A stretch of 64,000 bases of DNA from Microbacterium oryzae (lineage in GTDB: Bacteria; Actinomycetota; Actinomycetes; Actinomycetales; Microbacteriaceae), in NCBI RefSeq assembly GCF_030406385.1, contig NZ_JAUEPM010000004.1, positions 124,001 through 188,000 on the forward strand, read 5' to 3'. The notes below the pieces were generated by a model, which saw nothing but the letters and a program-made list of their open reading frames with translations, searched no databases and was not told the DNA's origin. Below are positions 26,931 to 35,756 of this stretch, one piece after another; position 1 is the first letter of the stretch, and each line of letters begins with the position of its first letter. The position numbers and the translations under genes were made by a program.

Positions 26931-26945
26931 CTGACGGCTCGTCAG
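26931..26945. promoter_or_regulatory. operator-like palindrome between divergent ABC genes
   Basis: CTGACGGCTCGTCAG is a perfect inverted repeat (6-base arms, 3-base centre) midway between the divergent binding-protein and ATPase genes. The ROK repressor encoded downstream is the natural candidate to bind it. Confidence 0.45.
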
Positions 26946-27040
26946 AAGTGCGCCTTACCGCTGTGACGACCGGGGAGAGGCCGGGTCAGCGTGACATTCT
27001 GCGAGCGGCGAGCCTCCGCCTCGAAGCCCCCGCTCGCCCC

Positions 27041-27069
27041 TGTACGACGGATGAGCGAGCTGTTATGTT
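27041..27069 (+). promoter_or_regulatory. candidate promoter giving a leaderless ATPase mRNA
   Basis: TATGTT at 27064-27069 fits a -10 box, and TGTACG at 27041-27046, 17 bases before it, is a weak -35. The GTG start at 27076 lies six bases after the -10, and no ribosome binding site precedes it. This geometry predicts a leaderless transcript. Confidence 0.4.
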
Positions 27070-27075
27070 CATCGC

Positions 27076-28596
27076 GTGATCAAAGATGACCACCGATCGA
27101 CATTACTGTCCATGCGCCAGGTGAAGAAGAGCTTTGCAGGCGTGAAGGCACTTCGCGGCGTCGACCTCGACGTCCGCCCCGGCGAGGTGCACTGCCTGCT
27201 GGGTCAGAACGGCGCGGGCAAGTCCACACTCATCAAGACGCTTGCGGGCGTTCACCAGCCCGACTCCGGCGAGATCGTCTGGCAGGGCGAGACCGCCGAC
27301 ATCACCCACCCCCAGAAGGCCATCGAGCTCGGCATCGCCACGATGTATCAGGAGCTCGACGTCGTCGACGGCCTGACGATCGCCGAGAACATCTTCCTCG
27401 GCCACGAGCTGGACCGCGGCGGATTCACCCGTCGCGCGGAGTCCGCGCGCGAGACCCGGCGCCTGCTCGAGCGACTGGGACACGGCTCCCTCTCCCCGCA
27501 CACCGAGGTCGGCTCGCTCAGCGCCGCGGAGAAGCAGATCGTGAGCATGGCGCGCGCCCTGTCGCACGACATCAAGCTCATCGTGATGGACGAGCCCTCC
27601 GCCGTGCTCGACGCCGAGGAGGTGCGGAAGCTCTTCCACGTCGTCCACGAGCTCACAGCGCAGGGGATCGCCGTGATCTACATCACGCATCGTCTCGAGG
27701 AGATCCGCACGATCGGCGATCGAATCACGGTGCTGAAGGACGGCCGCAGCATGGCGAGCAATCTCGCCGTCGCCGACACCCCCACCGATGTCCTCATCCG
27801 CCACATGACTGGCCGGACCGTCGAGAACGTCTTCCCTCCGGCCATCCCGCTGCCGGCGGATGCCCCCGTGCTGCTCGAGGTGGACGGCCTCGCTCTCGAC
27901 GGCGTCTTCGAGGACGTGTCGTTCTCGGTCCGTGCCGGAGAGGTCGTCGGGCTCGCCGGGCTGGTCGGCTCCGGGCGCTCGGAGATCGTCGAGACGGTGT
28001 ACGGGGCACGCCGCGCCACCTCCGGCACGGTGCGAATCGCCGGGAAGACACTGCCGCGCGGCTCCGTCGCCGCGGCGGTGGCCGCTGGCGTGGGACTCAG
28101 CCCCGAGGAGCGGAAGTCGCAGGGACTCGTGCTCGGCGAGCCGATCTTCCGCAACGTGACCCTGTCGTCGTTCGGGCGGCACGCGAAGGGCGGCTTCCTC
28201 GACGAACGGGCCGAGCGGCGCGTCGCGCGCGAGCAGATCGAAGCGCTGGAGCTGCGCCCGGCCGATCCCGACCGCCCCGCCGCGACCCTGTCGGGCGGCA
28301 ACCAGCAGAAGATCCTGCTCGCGCGCTGGCTTGTCCACGGCAGCCGCGTGCTGCTGCTCGACGAGCCCACGCGTGGCGTCGACGTGGGCGCGCGCGCGGA
28401 GATCTACGGACTCATCCGACACCTCGCCGCTGCCGGCCACGCCGTCGTCGTCATCTCCAGCGAGATCGAGGAAGTGCTCGGCCTCGCGGACACCGTGCTC
28501 GTCGTCGGCGACGGACACGTCCTCGCCGCTCTTCCCGCCTCGGAGATCGACGAGCACGGCGTGCTAGATCTCGTCATGAAAGGAGCTGCGGCATGA
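27076..28596 (+). CDS. sugar ABC transporter ATP-binding protein (RbsA type)
   Basis: A 506-residue protein with two fused ATPase domains. The first has an intact Walker A, 'GQNGAGKST' (about 43-51), and 'VMDEPSAVLD' as Walker B. The second has the degenerate P-loop 'GLVGSGRSE' and the signature 'LSGGNQQK', both typical of RbsA/MglA/XylG. It powers sugar import with the RbsC-type permease encoded next (ATGA overlap, 28593-28596) and the lipoprotein encoded divergently. The GTG start lacks a ribosome binding site (see the promoter entry). Confidence 0.95.
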   Translation: MIKDDHRSTLLSMRQVKKSFAGVKALRGVDLDVRPGEVHCLLGQNGAGKSTLIKTLAGVHQPDSGEIVWQGETADITHPQKAIELGIATMYQELDVVDGLTIAENIFLGHELDRGGFTRRAESARETRRLLERLGHGSLSPHTEVGSLSAAEKQIVSMARALSHDIKLIVMDEPSAVLDAEEVRKLFHVVHELTAQGIAVIYITHRLEEIRTIGDRITVLKDGRSMASNLAVADTPTDVLIRHMTGRTVENVFPPAIPLPADAPVLLEVDGLALDGVFEDVSFSVRAGEVVGLAGLVGSGRSEIVETVYGARRATSGTVRIAGKTLPRGSVAAAVAAGVGLSPEERKSQGLVLGEPIFRNVTLSSFGRHAKGGFLDERAERRVAREQIEALELRPADPDRPAATLSGGNQQKILLARWLVHGSRVLLLDEPTRGVDVGARAEIYGLIRHLAAAGHAVVVISSEIEEVLGLADTVLVVGDGHVLAALPASEIDEHGVLDLVMKGAAA

Positions 28597-29633
28597 GCGC
28601 GCAGACGTCCCCGGATCTCGCCGACCCCACCACGGCCACCGTGACCACCGCGCCCGCATCGCCCCTGCGCCGGCTCTTCTCGAGCTCCGCCGGGCGCAAC
28701 CTCGGCCTTGTGGTGGCGCTGCTCATCATCGTCATCGTCGGCGCGATGACCGCGCCCGGCACCTTCACCACGTTCGACAACGCGCTCGTCATCCTGCGCC
28801 AGGCGTCGATCATCGGCGTGATCAGCATCGGCATGACCTTCGTGATCATCTCCGGCGGCATCGACCTGTCGGTCGGCGCGGTGACGGCGCTCGCCTCGGT
28901 GGCGGCGTCGCTGGCCGTCGTGCAGGACCTCGCGGACTCGATCCACTGGACCCTGATGATCCTCATCGCCCTCCTCATCGGCCTCGGAGCGGGGCTCATC
29001 AACGGCGTCGTCGTCGCCTACGGCCGAGTCGCGGCGTTCATGGCCACACTCGCGATGCTCGTCGGCGCCCGCGGAGTGGCGGAGATCCTCGCCGACAACC
29101 GCACCCTCGTCATCTCGGACCGCGACTTCGTGCGCGCACTCAACGTCGACATCCTGGGCGTCGACATCCTCATCTGGATCTTCGCCCTGGTCGCGGTCGC
29201 GGGCTGGCTGCTCCTGAACCGCACCACGTTCGGCCGCCGCACGGTGGCGATCGGCGGCAACCGCGAGGCCGCGCGCCTCGCGGGCATCAAGGTGAAGCGG
29301 CACACCGTGTGGCTCTACGCCCTCTCTGGGCTCACCGCGGGCATCGCGGCCGTGATGATCCTCGGGCGCACCACGGCCGGCACCTCGACGCACGGGACCC
29401 TGTGGGAGCTCGACGCCATCGCCGCTGTCGTCGTCGGCGGCACCCTCCTCATCGGCGGCCGCGGCACGATCACCGGCACCGTGTTCGGGGTGCTGATCTT
29501 CGCCACGCTGTCGAACGTCTTCGTGCAGAACAACCTCTCCTCCTCGGTGCAGGCCGTGGCGAAGGGCGTCATCATCGTCATCGCCGTGCTCCTGCAGCAG
29601 CGCTTCGCGGCGCGGGACACGCGCTCGAGCTGA
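28593..29633 (+). CDS. sugar ABC transporter permease (RbsC type)
   Basis: A 346-residue membrane protein of the BPD-transp-2 family with about eight to ten hydrophobic segments. Signature regions include 'MTFVIISGGIDLSVGAVTALASV' and 'AIGGNREAARLAGIKVKRH', the ATPase docking loop. A 35-residue Thr/Ala-rich cytoplasmic tail precedes the first segment. It forms the channel of the importer with the RbsA-type ATPase, to which its gene is translationally coupled. Confidence 0.95.
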   Translation: MSAQTSPDLADPTTATVTTAPASPLRRLFSSSAGRNLGLVVALLIIVIVGAMTAPGTFTTFDNALVILRQASIIGVISIGMTFVIISGGIDLSVGAVTALASVAASLAVVQDLADSIHWTLMILIALLIGLGAGLINGVVVAYGRVAAFMATLAMLVGARGVAEILADNRTLVISDRDFVRALNVDILGVDILIWIFALVAVAGWLLLNRTTFGRRTVAIGGNREAARLAGIKVKRHTVWLYALSGLTAGIAAVMILGRTTAGTSTHGTLWELDAIAAVVVGGTLLIGGRGTITGTVFGVLIFATLSNVFVQNNLSSSVQAVAKGVIIVIAVLLQQRFAARDTRSS

Positions 29634-29639
29634 GCCGTG

Positions 29640-29684
29640 GACGACGGGCAAGCGGCGCGAACCGACACCGCTTCGCCCGTCGTC
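29640..29684 (+). terminator. long hairpin after the ABC permease gene
   Basis: GACGACGGGC at 29640-29649 pairs perfectly with GCCCGTCGTC at 29675-29684. An inner AAGCGG/CCGCTT pair extends the stem. It lies just after the permease stop and before the ROK gene. No T-run is present. Confidence 0.6.
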
Positions 29685-29771
29685 GCAGCATGAGGGAGCG
29701 GACGCGCACGTAGGATGACGTGTCCGTGTCGAGCCGCGATCTTCTGCGGCGGCGCAGGGAGAGGAAGCGAC

Positions 29772-30962
29772 ATGCCAGAGGGATCGACGGGCCGCGCCGA
29801 TGTCGGTCAGCTGTTCCAGCTGCTGCGCGACGGCGTGCCGCGCACGCGCGCAGAGCTGGCGAAGTCGACGGGGCTCGCCCGATCGACCGTCGCCGCGCGC
29901 GTGGACGAGCTCATGAGGATGGGGCTCATCACCCCCGCGGCCGACGCGGTGTCCACGGGCGGTCGCCCGCCCTCGCAGTTCGCCCTGAACCCGGCGGCCA
30001 AGGTCGTCGTCGCGGCCGACCTCGGCGCTTCGCACGCGACCGTCGCGATCACCGACCTGACCGGCGCTGTCCTGTCCGAGCACAGCGAGCGCATCGTCAT
30101 CTCGGATGGCCCGGAGCCGGTCCTGACGTGGCTGATCGAGAGCGCGCATCGGCTGCTGGAGGAGACGGGGCGCGGCGAGGCCGACGTGGCGGCGATCGGC
30201 ATCGGCCTGCCCGGCCCGGTGGAGTTCTCCACGGGCCAGCCGGTGAACCCGCCGATCATGCCGGGCTGGGACCGGTTCGACGTGCCCGGATGGGTGCGCT
30301 CACACCTTCCCGTGCCCGTGCCGGTCCTCGTCGACAACGATGTGAACATCTCCGCGCTCGGCGAGCGCGCCACGTCCTGGCCCGGCGCCGACCACTTCAT
30401 GTTCGTGAAGGTCGCCACCGGCATCGGCGCCGGCATCATCTCCGGAGGTCGGCTGCAGCGCGGCGCGCAGGGCATCGCGGGAGACATCGGCCATGTCCGC
30501 GTGGCTCGCGGCGTCGACATCCCCTGCCAGTGCGGCAACACCGGCTGCCTCGAAGCGCTCGCCTCCGGGCCCGCGCTCGCGCGCGCGCTCAGCGAGCGTG
30601 GCGTGATCGCGCGGAGTGGAGGCGATGTCGTGGAGCTCGTCAAGCACGGCAACCTCCAGGCGATCCAGGCGGTCCGCCAGGCCGGACGCGACATCGGCGA
30701 GATCCTCACGGCGTCGGTGAGCCTCATCAACCCGTCGGTCATCGCCATCGGCGGGTCGATGGCACGCGTGGGCGAGCACCTCATCGCCGGGGTGCGCGAG
30801 ATCGTCTACACGCGCTCGACGCCGCTGGCGACCGAGCATCTGTCGATCGTGCAGTCGGCGGCGGCGGACCGGGCGGCGGTCGTGGGCGCGAGCATGCTCG
30901 CGGTGGAGCACGCGCTCTCCCCCGCAGGCCTCACCACGAGCTTCGGCCGCGTCGCGGTCTGA
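29772..30962 (+). CDS. ROK family transcriptional regulator
   Basis: A 396-residue regulator. The start at 29772 was chosen because a GGAGAGGAAG site lies just upstream. The N-terminal winged HTH ('RAELAKSTGLARSTVAARVDEL') is followed by a ROK kinase-like fold with 'ADLGASHATVAITDLTG' (phosphate motif), 'VDNDVNISALGE' and the zinc motif 'CQCGNTGCLEA'. ROK repressors such as NagC, Mlc and XylR sense sugars or sugar phosphates. Placed after the importer, it probably represses the divergent ABC promoters at 26.8-27.1 kb and perhaps the isomerase/dehydrogenase operons. Confidence 0.93.
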   Translation: MPEGSTGRADVGQLFQLLRDGVPRTRAELAKSTGLARSTVAARVDELMRMGLITPAADAVSTGGRPPSQFALNPAAKVVVAADLGASHATVAITDLTGAVLSEHSERIVISDGPEPVLTWLIESAHRLLEETGRGEADVAAIGIGLPGPVEFSTGQPVNPPIMPGWDRFDVPGWVRSHLPVPVPVLVDNDVNISALGERATSWPGADHFMFVKVATGIGAGIISGGRLQRGAQGIAGDIGHVRVARGVDIPCQCGNTGCLEALASGPALARALSERGVIARSGGDVVELVKHGNLQAIQAVRQAGRDIGEILTASVSLINPSVIAIGGSMARVGEHLIAGVREIVYTRSTPLATEHLSIVQSAAADRAAVVGASMLAVEHALSPAGLTTSFGRVAV

Positions 30963-31012
30963 CACCGCTCACGCCCCGCGCACGCCTCCGCTCACAGCCC
31001 CGCGGAAACGCG

Positions 31013-31052
31013 GGAGGGGTCCGCGCATCGTCACGACGCGCGGACCCTCCCG
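31013..31052. terminator. bidirectional hairpin between convergent ROK and GH3 genes
   Basis: GGGAGGGGTCCGCGC (31013-31027) pairs with GCGCGGACCCTCCC (31039-31052), with one bulged G. It sits between the convergent ROK and GH3 genes and is well placed to end both transcripts. Confidence 0.6.
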
Positions 31053-31059
31053 ATGCGGG

Positions 31060-33285
31060 TCAGACGCGGGTGAGGAGCTCCCGGACGACCTCCGTGCCGT
31101 CGACCTCGCCGCCGAAGCCCAGCAGCGTGCGCAGCGGCATCGACTCCAGCATCCGCACCATCTCCTCGTCGGAGATGATCGCGGCCACCTGAGCGCCCTG
31201 CTGACCGAGCGCCTCCGCCAGCACCTCGGCGCCCTGCGGGTGGCGCTGCCAGTCGCCCACGGTCGACTCGGCGTCGAGCGAGAAGACCGGAGCGGGCACG
31301 TCGAGCTCGATCGTCTCGGCCGCCGCGATGTCACGCGAGGACGTGCCGACCTCGACCGTGAACGCGCCGGGCTCGACGGTCCAGCCGTCCTCGCCCCAGA
31401 ACGCGAACGCGCGGTCGTCGAGAGCGAGGCTCACGCGCGTCGACTCGCCGGCGGCGAGGCGCACCTTCTGGAACGCCTTCAGCTCGCGCACCGGGCGGTC
31501 GACCGAGGCCTCCGGGTCGCCCACGTAGACCTGCACGACCTCCGCGCCCGCGCGCGAGCCCGTGTTCGTCACGGTCACCTCGACGACGGCGTGCGCGCGG
31601 CCGGACTCGGGAACCGACACCGCGACATCCGACAGCTCGAAGGTCGTGTAGCCGAGACCGAAGCCGAACGGGAAGGCCACGTCGCGCTCGGTCATGTCGT
31701 ACCAGCGGTAGCCGACATAGATGCGCTCGCCGTAGACGACCTTCTTCGGCGTGCCGGGGAAGTTGACGTGCGCGGGGTTGTCGGCGAGGCGCAGCGGGAT
31801 GGTCTCGGCCAGGCGCCCGCCGGGCTCTGCGATCCCGAACAGCACGTCGGCGGCTGCCGAACCGGAGGCCTGGCCGCCCAGCCACGCCTCGAGGATGGCC
31901 GGGACGCGGCCCGCGATGCCGTCGAGCGAGACCACGGAGCCGTTCGAGAGCACGACGACGACGTTCGCGTTCACCGCGACGACCGCGTCGAGCAGCTCGC
32001 GCTGCACGGCGGGCAGGTCGAGGTGGGTGCGGTCGAAGCCCTCCGACTCCTCCGCATCGGGCAGCCCGAGGAAGAGCACGACGGTCTCGGCGCCGCGGGC
32101 GGCGGTGACGGCCTCGGCGACGAGCGCGGCGTCGGACTGACCGTCCAGGCGGAAGCCAGCCGCGAACGCGACGTCGCGGCTGGTCGCCTCGCGGACGGCC
32201 TCGAGCGCGGTGTCGAGGCGGGTGGGGTTGATGTGCGAGCTGCCGGCGCCCTGGTAGCGCGGCGCGCGCGCGAATTCGCCGATGACGGCGATCGCGCCGC
32301 CCTTCTCGGCCGAGAGCGGGAGGACAGCGCCCTCGTTGGCGAGGAGCACGGTGCTCTCGGCCGCGATGCGCCGCGCGAGGGCGTGGTGCGCCTCGAAGTC
32401 GACGGCCTCGGTCGCGCCGCGGTCGGCGCGGAGGCGGTCGTGCACGGCGAGGATGCGCGAGACGGCGAGGTCGATCGCGGCCTCGTCGAGTTCGCCCGCC
32501 TCGAGGGCGGCGCGGACGTCGGCGGCGTGGCGCCCGCCCGCGGCGGGCATCGTGAGGTCGAGACCCGCGGCGACGGCGGCCGGCGGGTTGTTGACGGCGC
32601 CCCAGTCGGAGACGACGTAGCCCTGGTAGCCCCACTCGTCGCGCAGGACGTCGGTGAGGAGCCAGCGGTTCTCCGACGCGTAGACGCCGTTGATGCGGTT
32701 GTACGAGCACATGACCGTCGCGGGCTGCGCCTCCTTCACCGTGCGCTCAAACGCGGGGAGGTAGATCTCGCGGAGGGTGCGCTCGTCGACCTCCGCGCTG
32801 ATGCGCATGCGCTCGAACTCCTGGTTGTTCGCGGCGAAGTGCTTGAGCGAGGCGCCCACGCCCTGCTGCTGGACGCCGCGCACCCAGGCCGAGCCGAGCG
32901 CGCCGGCCAGCAGCGGGTCCTCGGAGAAGTACTCGAAGTTGCGCCCGCACAGGGGCGAGCGCTTGATGTTGACGCCCGGGCCGAGCAGCACGTCGACGTC
33001 GAGCGCACGGCTCTCGCGACCGAGGGCCTCGCCCATCTCGACGAGGAGCTCGGGGTCCCACGTGGACCCGGTCGCGGCCGCGGTCGGGAACGCGGTGGCG
33101 GGGTGGCTGTCGTTGATGCCGAGGTGGTCTGCGGCACCGGACTGCAGGCGCACGCCGTGCGGGCCGTCCGTCAGGGTCGCGCCCTCGATCTCGGCGTGCT
33201 CGATGCCGCGAGTGGACCAGAAGGTGTCGCCCGTGAGCAGGGAGATCTTCTCATCGAGGGAGAGGCGGGAGACGGCTGGGTGCAT
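31060..33285 (-). CDS. glycoside hydrolase family 3 beta-glycosidase
   Basis: A 741-residue enzyme from the ATG at 33285. Family 3 landmarks are 'LTDGPHGVR' (38-46), 'GPGVNIKRSPLCGRNFEYFSE' around 102-122, 'KHFAANNQE' (148-156), which carries substrate-binding Lys-His, and the nucleophile Asp227 in 'VVSDWGAV'. The second alpha/beta sandwich and a C-terminal fibronectin-III-like domain follow. There is no signal peptide, so it hydrolyses imported oligosaccharides in the cytoplasm, most likely beta-glucosides or beta-xylosides. It is divergent from a LacI regulator that probably controls it. Confidence 0.93.
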   Translation of the reverse strand: MHPAVSRLSLDEKISLLTGDTFWSTRGIEHAEIEGATLTDGPHGVRLQSGAADHLGINDSHPATAFPTAAATGSTWDPELLVEMGEALGRESRALDVDVLLGPGVNIKRSPLCGRNFEYFSEDPLLAGALGSAWVRGVQQQGVGASLKHFAANNQEFERMRISAEVDERTLREIYLPAFERTVKEAQPATVMCSYNRINGVYASENRWLLTDVLRDEWGYQGYVVSDWGAVNNPPAAVAAGLDLTMPAAGGRHAADVRAALEAGELDEAAIDLAVSRILAVHDRLRADRGATEAVDFEAHHALARRIAAESTVLLANEGAVLPLSAEKGGAIAVIGEFARAPRYQGAGSSHINPTRLDTALEAVREATSRDVAFAAGFRLDGQSDAALVAEAVTAARGAETVVLFLGLPDAEESEGFDRTHLDLPAVQRELLDAVVAVNANVVVVLSNGSVVSLDGIAGRVPAILEAWLGGQASGSAAADVLFGIAEPGGRLAETIPLRLADNPAHVNFPGTPKKVVYGERIYVGYRWYDMTERDVAFPFGFGLGYTTFELSDVAVSVPESGRAHAVVEVTVTNTGSRAGAEVVQVYVGDPEASVDRPVRELKAFQKVRLAAGESTRVSLALDDRAFAFWGEDGWTVEPGAFTVEVGTSSRDIAAAETIELDVPAPVFSLDAESTVGDWQRHPQGAEVLAEALGQQGAQVAAIISDEEMVRMLESMPLRTLLGFGGEVDGTEVVRELLTRV

Positions 33286-33347
33286 GGGGAGGCCTTTCTC
33301 GGTCCGTGCCGGACCTCGTCGCCGAGGTCGCTTACGCGCTTCAGTAT

Positions 33348-33364
33348 GGGGTTGAATGTACCCC
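33348..33364. promoter_or_regulatory. inverted repeat between GH3 and LacI genes
   Basis: GGGGT and ACCCC arms flank a 7-base AT-rich centre, in the gap between the divergent GH3 and LacI genes and 28 bases before the chosen LacI start. It is a possible autoregulatory operator, although it does not match the usual CG-centred LacI consensus. Confidence 0.3.
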
Positions 33365-33391
33365 GAGCCCTTTCCGAACGCAAGGAAGCGC

Positions 33392-34378
33392 ATGGCCCCT
33401 CCCTCTTCCCGCGGCACCCGCGCCGTCCGGGTGACCGCCGCCGACGTCGCCGCCGCGAGCGGGGTCTCTCGCGCCACCGTGAGCTACGTGCTCAACGACA
33501 CCCCGGGACAGACGATCCCGGAGACGACCCGGCGACGCGTCATGCAGGCGGCCGCCGACCTCGGCTACGTGCCGAGCGTCCATGCGCGCGCCCTCGCGTC
33601 GGGGAGCACGGGCATCGTCGTGATCGACACCAGCACCATCCCCCACGGCGAGCTCGTCGCGAACGCGACCCGCGCGCTGTCGCGCGCACTCGTCGAGCGC
33701 GGCTACGTGCCGGTGGTGAACCAGTACACCGGCGCCGACGCAGGCGGCGAGGTGCTCGTCGCGCTCGCCGAGCGGCTGCGCCCGGAGGTCGTGCTGGCTC
33801 TCGGCGATCTGGATCCCGCGCTCGTCGCTCGGCTCGAGGGCATGGGCGTCGCGCGCGTCGTGGCGGCATCGTCGCAGGACCACATCGGCGTGATGGCGAC
33901 GCTGCAGGTGGCGCATCTCGCCGAGCACGGGCATCGGTCGCTCGTCTACGTCGCGCCGCCCGAGCCGGAGCTCGCGGGGCTCTCCGAGCTGCGGCTGGCC
34001 GCCGCCCGCGCAGAGGCGACCGCACGCGGGGTCGCGCTCACGGCCATCCCGCTCGCCGAGCAGGAGCCGCTGGCCGCCGAGCTCGTGCGGCTGCGTGCCG
34101 CGGGGGCGACGGCCGTCGCGGCGTACAACGACGAGGTGGCCGTGGGCGTGCTCGGCGCCGCGCGCCGCGCGGGCATCGCCGTGCCGGTCGAGCTCGCCGT
34201 CATCGGGATCGACGACCTGCCGCTCGCCCGTCGCACCCACCCGCAGCTCACGACCGTCTCGCAGAGCGACGGCGACCATCCGCAGATCGGGCCGGAGCAG
34301 ATCGACGCCGTCCTCGCCGGCGAGCAGCCGATCCTCCCGCCGGTGCGGCCGCGCGTCGTGGTCCGCGGCTCGGTCTGA
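33392..34378 (+). CDS. LacI family transcriptional regulator
   Basis: A 328-residue repressor starting at the ATG at 33392, which has an AAGGAAG site; an in-frame ATG at 33356 would add 12 residues. The N-terminal HTH with hinge helix is 'VTAADVAAASGVSRATVSYVLN', followed by a sugar-binding core ('GIVVIDTSTIPHGEL', 'AYNDEVAVGVLGAARRAG', 'AVIGIDDLPLARRTHPQLTTV'). The binding core is shorter than usual. It probably responds to a sugar released by the divergent GH3 enzyme. Confidence 0.9.
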   Translation: MAPPSSRGTRAVRVTAADVAAASGVSRATVSYVLNDTPGQTIPETTRRRVMQAAADLGYVPSVHARALASGSTGIVVIDTSTIPHGELVANATRALSRALVERGYVPVVNQYTGADAGGEVLVALAERLRPEVVLALGDLDPALVARLEGMGVARVVAASSQDHIGVMATLQVAHLAEHGHRSLVYVAPPEPELAGLSELRLAAARAEATARGVALTAIPLAEQEPLAAELVRLRAAGATAVAAYNDEVAVGVLGAARRAGIAVPVELAVIGIDDLPLARRTHPQLTTVSQSDGDHPQIGPEQIDAVLAGEQPILPPVRPRVVVRGSV

Positions 34379-34390
34379 GGTCGCGACCGA

Positions 34391-35209
34391 CTACGCGGCG
34401 AGGCGGCGGAAGCGGTCGCTCACGCGCGTCGATCCCGACACCACGACCTCGGCGCCGGCGACGCCCGGGGCGCCGACATGCAGGATGGCCCTGGCCAGGA
34501 CCTCGTCGCGCACCTCGCGTCGCGCATGATCGTCCGCCAGCATCTCCACGAGCGCGGCGACCTCGGCCTCCGCGCGTGCGGCGATCGGGAACCACGGCAG
34601 CGCCGCACGCCAGGCGCGGAAGGCCAGCAGCAGCAGGTCGTGCCGCTGCTCGACGTGCGCGCGCTCGTGCGCGATGACCGCCACGAGCTCGTCGGCGTCG
34701 AGGCGGTCGAGAAGCCCCCGCGACAGCACCGTCACCGAGCCGACGCCGCGCGGCAGGCAGTACGCCACCGGCACGGCGTCGTCGAGCACGCGCGTGCGGG
34801 CACGCGTCGGGTGCGGCGACGACAGCAGATCCAGCAGCGACAGGTGGCGGCGGCGCTGGCGCACCACCTGCACGATCGTCACGGCGAGGTGGATGAGCAG
34901 GTACAGCGCGAAGGCCCCCGCAGGAGCGAGCGCGAGCAGATGGCGGCCAGGGGCGGCCGCGTAGCCGGCGAGCGCGAGGGCGCCGATCATCGACAGTCCG
35001 CCGGCGAGGCCGATCGCCTGCCACAGCAGCAGCGCGATGACGGGCGCCCGCATCGGCCACACCGCCCGCGACAGGACGACCGGCACGGGCCAGGCCAGCG
35101 CGAGCGCGAAGAGGCCGAGCGCGACCGCGCTCCACACGATCATCTCGTGCGGGATGACGAGGGCCCCGTCGAGCCCGGAGGCCACGGCGTCGGCCGCGAA
35201 GCGCGTCAC
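34391..35209 (-). CDS. M56 family membrane metallopeptidase (BlaR1-like)
   Basis: A 272-residue membrane protein with about four hydrophobic segments. The zinc protease motif HEXXH is present as 'HERAH' (181-185), in a cytoplasmic loop after the third or fourth segment. The C-terminal penicillin sensor domain of BlaR1 is absent. In BlaR1-type systems the protease triggers removal of the BlaI repressor. The gene is ten bases downstream of blaI, starts at a GTG and is surely co-transcribed with it. The signal sensed here is unknown. Confidence 0.88.
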   Translation of the reverse strand: MTRFAADAVASGLDGALVIPHEMIVWSAVALGLFALALAWPVPVVLSRAVWPMRAPVIALLLWQAIGLAGGLSMIGALALAGYAAAPGRHLLALAPAGAFALYLLIHLAVTIVQVVRQRRRHLSLLDLLSSPHPTRARTRVLDDAVPVAYCLPRGVGSVTVLSRGLLDRLDADELVAVIAHERAHVEQRHDLLLLAFRAWRAALPWFPIAARAEAEVAALVEMLADDHARREVRDEVLARAILHVGAPGVAGAEVVVSGSTRVSDRFRRLAA

Positions 35210-35219
35210 GGGCGCTCGC

Positions 35220-35579
35220 TCAGACCGCGCCGCGCAGCAGCTTGCGGAGCACGGCCGCGTCCTCCTCGGAGACGCCGCCGACGAACCGCTCGAGCACGGC
35301 CATCCGGTCGGCGGATTCGCCGAGCACCTCGTGCATGAGCTCGGCCACGTGGTCCGCGCGCGAGGCGACGGGCGTGTAGCGATGCGGCCGCACGGAGCGA
35401 TCGGAGGCGACGAAGCCCTTCTTCTCGAGGCGCGACAGCACGGTCAGCAGGGTCGTCGCGGCGAGCGCGCGCCCCTGCTCCAGCTCGAGTCGGTCCTTGA
35501 CGTCGTACGCGGTCAGGGGCATATCCGCATCCCACACCGCGTCCATGACGGCGCGTTCGAGTTCGCCCAGCGTTCCCAT
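35220..35579 (-). CDS. BlaI/MecI/CopY family repressor
   Basis: A 119-residue winged-helix repressor. The sequence runs 'MGTLGELERAVMDAVWD' with the recognition region 'AATTLLTVLSRLEKKGFV', followed by the C-terminal dimerisation helix typical of BlaI. The ATG at 35579 was chosen because it begins the conserved first helix; a much longer open frame on this strand is the shadow of cydA. It is divergent from cydAB, and two matching palindromes lie between the two start codons, so it probably represses itself and the cytochrome bd operon. Confidence 0.9.
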   Translation of the reverse strand: MGTLGELERAVMDAVWDADMPLTAYDVKDRLELEQGRALAATTLLTVLSRLEKKGFVASDRSVRPHRYTPVASRADHVAELMHEVLGESADRMAVLERFVGGVSEEDAAVLRKLLRGAV

Positions 35580-35642
35580 GCGCACCTCCCTGCTTCCCGA
35601 TCCTCGCGACCACGGCCATCCGCACCGGTCGTGATCTGCCGC

Positions 35643-35705
35643 AATTCTACCCCCGGTCGAACTTGTTCTACGATCAGTCGAACTAGTTCTACAAGGCGTA
35701 GAATT
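35643..35705. promoter_or_regulatory. tandem BlaI operator candidates between blaI and cydA
   Basis: GTCGAACTTGTTCTAC (35656-35671) and GTCGAACTAGTTCTAC (35677-35692) differ by one base and are 21 bases apart, two helical turns. The core GAACTAGTTC is a perfect palindrome. The pair is flanked symmetrically by AATTCTAC (35643-35650) and GTAGAATT (35698-35705), which look like half-sites. This is the only strongly AT-containing patch between blaI and cydA. Confidence 0.7.
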
Positions 35706-35756
35706 AGACGTGGTCGAGCGAGGCGCCCGACCCGATCCCCCCGAAGGAGAACCCGC

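Noticed and set aside
31060..33477. Longer GH3 protein starting at 33477
   Set aside because: The extra 64 codons cross the divergent LacI start and have no signal peptide or conserved sequence. The ATG at 33285 starts the known fold.
31240..34677. 1145-codon open frame on the + strand
   Set aside because: It is antisense to the GH3 gene and out of frame with the LacI gene. No conserved motif is present.
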